64,000 nt of DNA from Flavisolibacter longurius. GTDB lineage: Bacteria > Bacteroidota > Bacteroidia > Chitinophagales > Chitinophagaceae. The DNA lies in assembly GCA_014163555.1 (NCBI GenBank), contig JACJGO010000017.1, forward strand, positions 62,001 to 126,000, read 5' to 3'. A program made the position numbers and the translations under genes. The notes beneath the pieces are model-generated. The model ran no database searches. It was not told the DNA's origin and saw only the letters and a program-made list of their open reading frames with translations. Shown here piece after piece: positions 61,563 to 64,000 of the stretch (position 1 is the stretch's first letter; each line of letters opens with the position of its first letter).

Positions 61563-62429
61563 ATGGCAAAAACGAATAGGGATGATTTTAGCCAGAATAC
61601 AAAAGATATTTTGGCAAAAAGAGCGGGCTTTCTATGTAGCAATCCTGATTGTAGAAAATTAACCATCGGAGCGAATGAAAATCCAAAAAAGCCCACATCA
61701 ATTGGCGTAGCATCACATATTAGCGCTGCTTCGCCTGGAGGGGCTAGGTACAACCCATCTCTAACTCCAGAACAACGATCCGATATAAGTAATGGCATAT
61801 GGCTTTGTAGTAATTGTTCTATCCTTATTGACAGAGACGAGAAAAAGTATACTATTGAACTTTTGCACGAATGGAAGGGTGGGGTGGAAACTGAAAGCCG
61901 GTTGAAGCTCAATGGAGCCTTCAATAAAGTTAATTCAATACATGATGAGGCAGCAAGGCCCGTCTTAGAAGCAGATTTAACCGGAGGGGGCAGAAGCAGG
62001 GTTCCAAGAGGAATGAGTATGCAAAACCCAACTGAAATTATTGATGGGCAATTGGTAATGGTTCCGGGGTTGAAACCTATAATTCATTGGTTGCTAACTT
62101 GGAGGTATAAGCTAATCATTTACAACAATTCGAGTTATCCAGCATTCAATGTAAAGGTTGAAAGTGTTGGGGAATTGCACTTTTCGGAAATGCAGAAATT
62201 AGATAACACTAACAATATACCGCCATTAGCTTTCAAGGAGTTAGATGTAGAATTCATTGATTGGGCTGAGACAGACGGCTACACAGCCGATGAATTACTT
62301 TCGACACGTTATCCTCAAAAATTTGATAGCTCAGTAAAGCTGAAAATCACGTATCACGGAGAACGTCGAACACTCTATACATCCTATGTAGAATTCACTG
62401 ATGGCGAACTAGTCAACAGTTACTATTAA
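61563..62429 (+). CDS. HNH nuclease-like protein with unrecognised C-terminal domain
   Basis: This 288-residue protein starts at the ATG at 61563. The N-terminal half (residues 14-100) is a zinc-type HNH nuclease fold: Cys25-Ser-Asn-Pro-Asp-Cys30, His52 in Ala-Ser-His-Ile-Ser-Ala-Ala-Ser, Asn-Gly-Ile-Trp-Leu-Cys82-Ser-Asn-Cys85 and Leu-Ile-Asp90. The His-Ile-Ser-Ala-Ala-Ser-Pro-Gly-Gly style is seen in HNH effectors of phage defence (for example CBASS Cap5). The C-terminal half (residues 130-288) is beta-rich with aromatic residues (Trp-Leu-Leu-Thr-Trp-Arg-Tyr-Lys) and resembles nothing I can name. It has no SAVED domain. The gene is A/T-rich compared with the core genome. Confidence 0.78.
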   Translation: MAKTNRDDFSQNTKDILAKRAGFLCSNPDCRKLTIGANENPKKPTSIGVASHISAASPGGARYNPSLTPEQRSDISNGIWLCSNCSILIDRDEKKYTIELLHEWKGGVETESRLKLNGAFNKVNSIHDEAARPVLEADLTGGGRSRVPRGMSMQNPTEIIDGQLVMVPGLKPIIHWLLTWRYKLIIYNNSSYPAFNVKVESVGELHFSEMQKLDNTNNIPPLAFKELDVEFIDWAETDGYTADELLSTRYPQKFDSSVKLKITYHGERRTLYTSYVEFTDGELVNSYY

Positions 62430-62435
62430 TCAACC

Positions 62436-62465
62436 CAACATTTTTTTAGGGTTTTAAAAATGTTG
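62436..62465 (+). repeat. 10-bp inverted repeat after the HNH gene
   Basis: CAACATTTTT (62436-62445) and AAAAATGTTG (62456-62465) flank a ten-base loop, seven bases past the HNH stop. It could act as a terminator, but has no T run after it. Confidence 0.5.
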
Positions 62466-62677
62466 ATGATCTCTCAGAACTTATCCCATTTAGGCGAAAT
62501 AAAAAAACACGAGTGCGGAAAGTAGCTTAGGTAAATTTACGGAAGCTAGTAATTCTAGATAATCGTAATAGTCTTGACCAAGTTATCTCTATTGAGTTTA
62601 AATTGCTAAGTGCAAAATCAAATCCAATTTGGTTTTCTGAAATTTGAAAGAACATTGATTATAAAATTGTAAATGCA

Positions 62678-64000
62678 TTGATACCCTACAAAACAAAAAT
62701 TTTCATTAGCTCCACGATAAAGGACATGCCGAACGAACGTGAGGCGGCTCTACAAGCTGTAAAAACAGTAGGTGGAGATCCTGTAATGTCCGAGTACACT
62801 ATCAATGCTCAAAACGCTGACAGCGTAAATACCTGCCTTGATAAGGTCAAAGGCAGCGACCTATATATTCTGATTCTTGGAGGCGTTTACGGTTGGCGCC
62901 CTTTTAACGATAAGTCAATAACCGAAATGGAATTCCTCGCCGCTCAAGAAAATAATATTCCAACCTTGGTGTTCAATACTGATTACCAGAAAGAAGAATT
63001 TCAAAATGAATTTGCTAATCGAGTGGGCGCCTCTTTTTTCTGGAAAACTGTCAAGAATGCTTTTGAACTGAAAGATGAAATTCAAAAAGCTGTCAGAGAA
63101 GAAATAGAGAAATGGGAGAAAGAAGCTTCACACCACACGGAACTGCTATATGCAAACCTGCTGAACATATCTTTTCCGATTACAGTTTATATCGCCGACC
63201 TCAATTTGGACAGAGCAGAAGTAATTGAGAATTCAAGACTTTCTGAAAAGCGACTGAAAAAAGATGCCAGTTGGTATGAGGTTACCGTCGCCGCTATTCA
63301 CCAACGGAACATTCGCTTTCCGCATGACTGGACTTGTCATAGTGGGAAACTGATAACCTTTCATGATTTAACAGACCATAACCTACCTCTCGCAGCCATA
63401 ATAGACTTAGGGACCGTTACTGCTTTAAGCTGTGACGAATTCTACGACCAATCCGAGGACGAAATGCGGGTGTTTAAATCATTGCTTCGCAATTGCCTCA
63501 AATCGAAATTGCATAAGATGCAGATTAAATGGTTTAAGGATGAAAGGTTGTTTGCATTTTTGCCTGTTCTTAAAGACCCCTTAGGCCGGTGGAAGAACAG
63601 AGAAGTTACTTGGACACGGAAAAAAGAAGCTACACGAACAATAGTAAAATGTACTTACAAAACGAATGAACCAACCGTCATTCACAACATGTGGCACTTA
63701 GCTTTCGCAACCGATTTCTACCGTTTTAATAAAAAATGGTACATGACCGTGAAGCCTGACTGGTTGATAACATACGCCGATTTCAAAGTAAGCAGGTTTG
63801 GGGGGAAATACATTGCCGCACAAAAGCAGCGTGAAAGGAACATTCATGTATTCAACCACCTCAATTTTATTTTGTGGTACTTACAGCCGGCTGATTCAGA
63901 CTTGTTATTCACTGAGTATGCCGATTACAAATTTTTAAAGATTGAAAGTTTCAATACCATGGATTCTTATCCGGTGATACCGGATGATGAATGGCGAAAG
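62678..64000 (+). CDS. DUF4062 protein, 3' end outside the window
   Basis: An open frame from a TTG at 62678 to the window end gives 441 residues with no stop. It begins with the DUF4062 strand Ile-Phe-Ile-Ser-Ser-Thr-Ile-Lys-Asp-Met and Glu-Arg-Glu, then Gly-Gly-Val-Tyr-Gly-Trp and Glu-Met-Glu-Phe. This Rossmann-like domain occupies about residues 8-150. It is related to TIR/STING-like effector folds of immune proteins. The remaining visible part (Trp-Tyr-Glu-Val-Thr-Val-Ala, Trp-Tyr-Met-Thr-Val-Lys-Pro-Asp-Trp) is unrecognised. No ATG lies before the motif, so TTG is the best start. A stop at 62645-62647 closes the upstream frame. Confidence 0.75.
   Translation, partial: MIPYKTKIFISSTIKDMPNEREAALQAVKTVGGDPVMSEYTINAQNADSVNTCLDKVKGSDLYILILGGVYGWRPFNDKSITEMEFLAAQENNIPTLVFNTDYQKEEFQNEFANRVGASFFWKTVKNAFELKDEIQKAVREEIEKWEKEASHHTELLYANLLNISFPITVYIADLNLDRAEVIENSRLSEKRLKKDASWYEVTVAAIHQRNIRFPHDWTCHSGKLITFHDLTDHNLPLAAIIDLGTVTALSCDEFYDQSEDEMRVFKSLLRNCLKSKLHKMQIKWFKDERLFAFLPVLKDPLGRWKNREVTWTRKKEATRTIVKCTYKTNEPTVIHNMWHLAFATDFYRFNKKWYMTVKPDWLITYADFKVSRFGGKYIAAQKQRERNIHVFNHLNFILWYLQPADSDLLFTEYADYKFLKIESFNTMDSYPVIPDDEWRK

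Noticed and set aside
1-64000. CRISPR array or rRNA operon
   Set aside because: No regularly spaced repeat series and no rRNA-like conserved sequence were seen anywhere.

Overview
The window looks like chromosomal DNA of a member of the Bacteroidota, most likely the family Chitinophagaceae. The grounds are two SusC/SusD pairs, a polysaccharide utilisation locus (PUL), an ECF sigma factor next to a FecR-type anti-sigma N-terminus, many SPII lipoproteins with Cys-Lys-Lys after the lipobox, promoter-like TAnnTTTG boxes, and an arsenosugar gene cluster of the kind annotated in Bacteroidota. No species call is possible from the sequence alone.

Layout. 0-6.7 kb holds small envelope proteins, a nucleotidyltransferase-like/metallophosphoesterase pair, a DUF4251 protein, a thioredoxin-reductase-like flavoprotein, a short ribosome hibernation factor and a beta-CASP RNase, mostly on the minus strand. 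6.9-12.1 kb is a tightly overlapping operon SpoIIM - DUF4129 - DUF4350 - MoxR ATPase - DUF58. A repeat-rich gap and a bacterial PH-domain protein follow, then hppD (tyrosine catabolism), an L,D-transpeptidase fused to a TonB C-terminal domain, a possible small RNA, and metX-metZ (methionine synthesis, minus strand).

21.2-38.2 kb is an alpha-mannan PUL: a DUF4965/glutaminase-like six-hairpin protein, GH92, SusC, SusD, a SusE-like surface lipoprotein, GH76, a ROK protein, a LacI-type regulator, an orphan anti-sigma stub plus ECF sigma factor, and GH125. GH76 (endo-1,6-mannanase), GH125 (exo-1,6-mannosidase) and GH92 (exo-mannosidase) together are the known toolkit for fungal or yeast alpha-mannan.

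38.7-43.3 kb is a six-gene arsenosugar-type operon (AhpD-like protein, ArsS radical SAM, purine nucleoside phosphorylase, two glycosyltransferases, flavodoxin-like protein) with no arsM in view. Next come a sterol-desaturase-family hydroxylase, a DUF4142 lipoprotein, an enzyme-free SusC/SusD/lipoprotein set, a LytTR two-component system, and a divergent ABC ATPase with a permease-M1 aminopeptidase fusion.

At 58.1 kb the character changes. The 3' half of a tRNA-Leu(UAA), with its own terminator, sits beside a tyrosine recombinase. This reads as the left end of an integrative element that runs off the right edge. Its cargo is a decayed AlbA/RecG-like remnant, a Cys-rich lipoprotein with a small membrane protein, a divergent XRE regulator with a 15-bp direct repeat between them, an HNH nuclease-like protein with an unrecognised C-terminal half, and a DUF4062 protein cut off by the window end. 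The last two are candidates for an uncharacterised defence module. No rRNA, CRISPR array or intact tRNA was seen.
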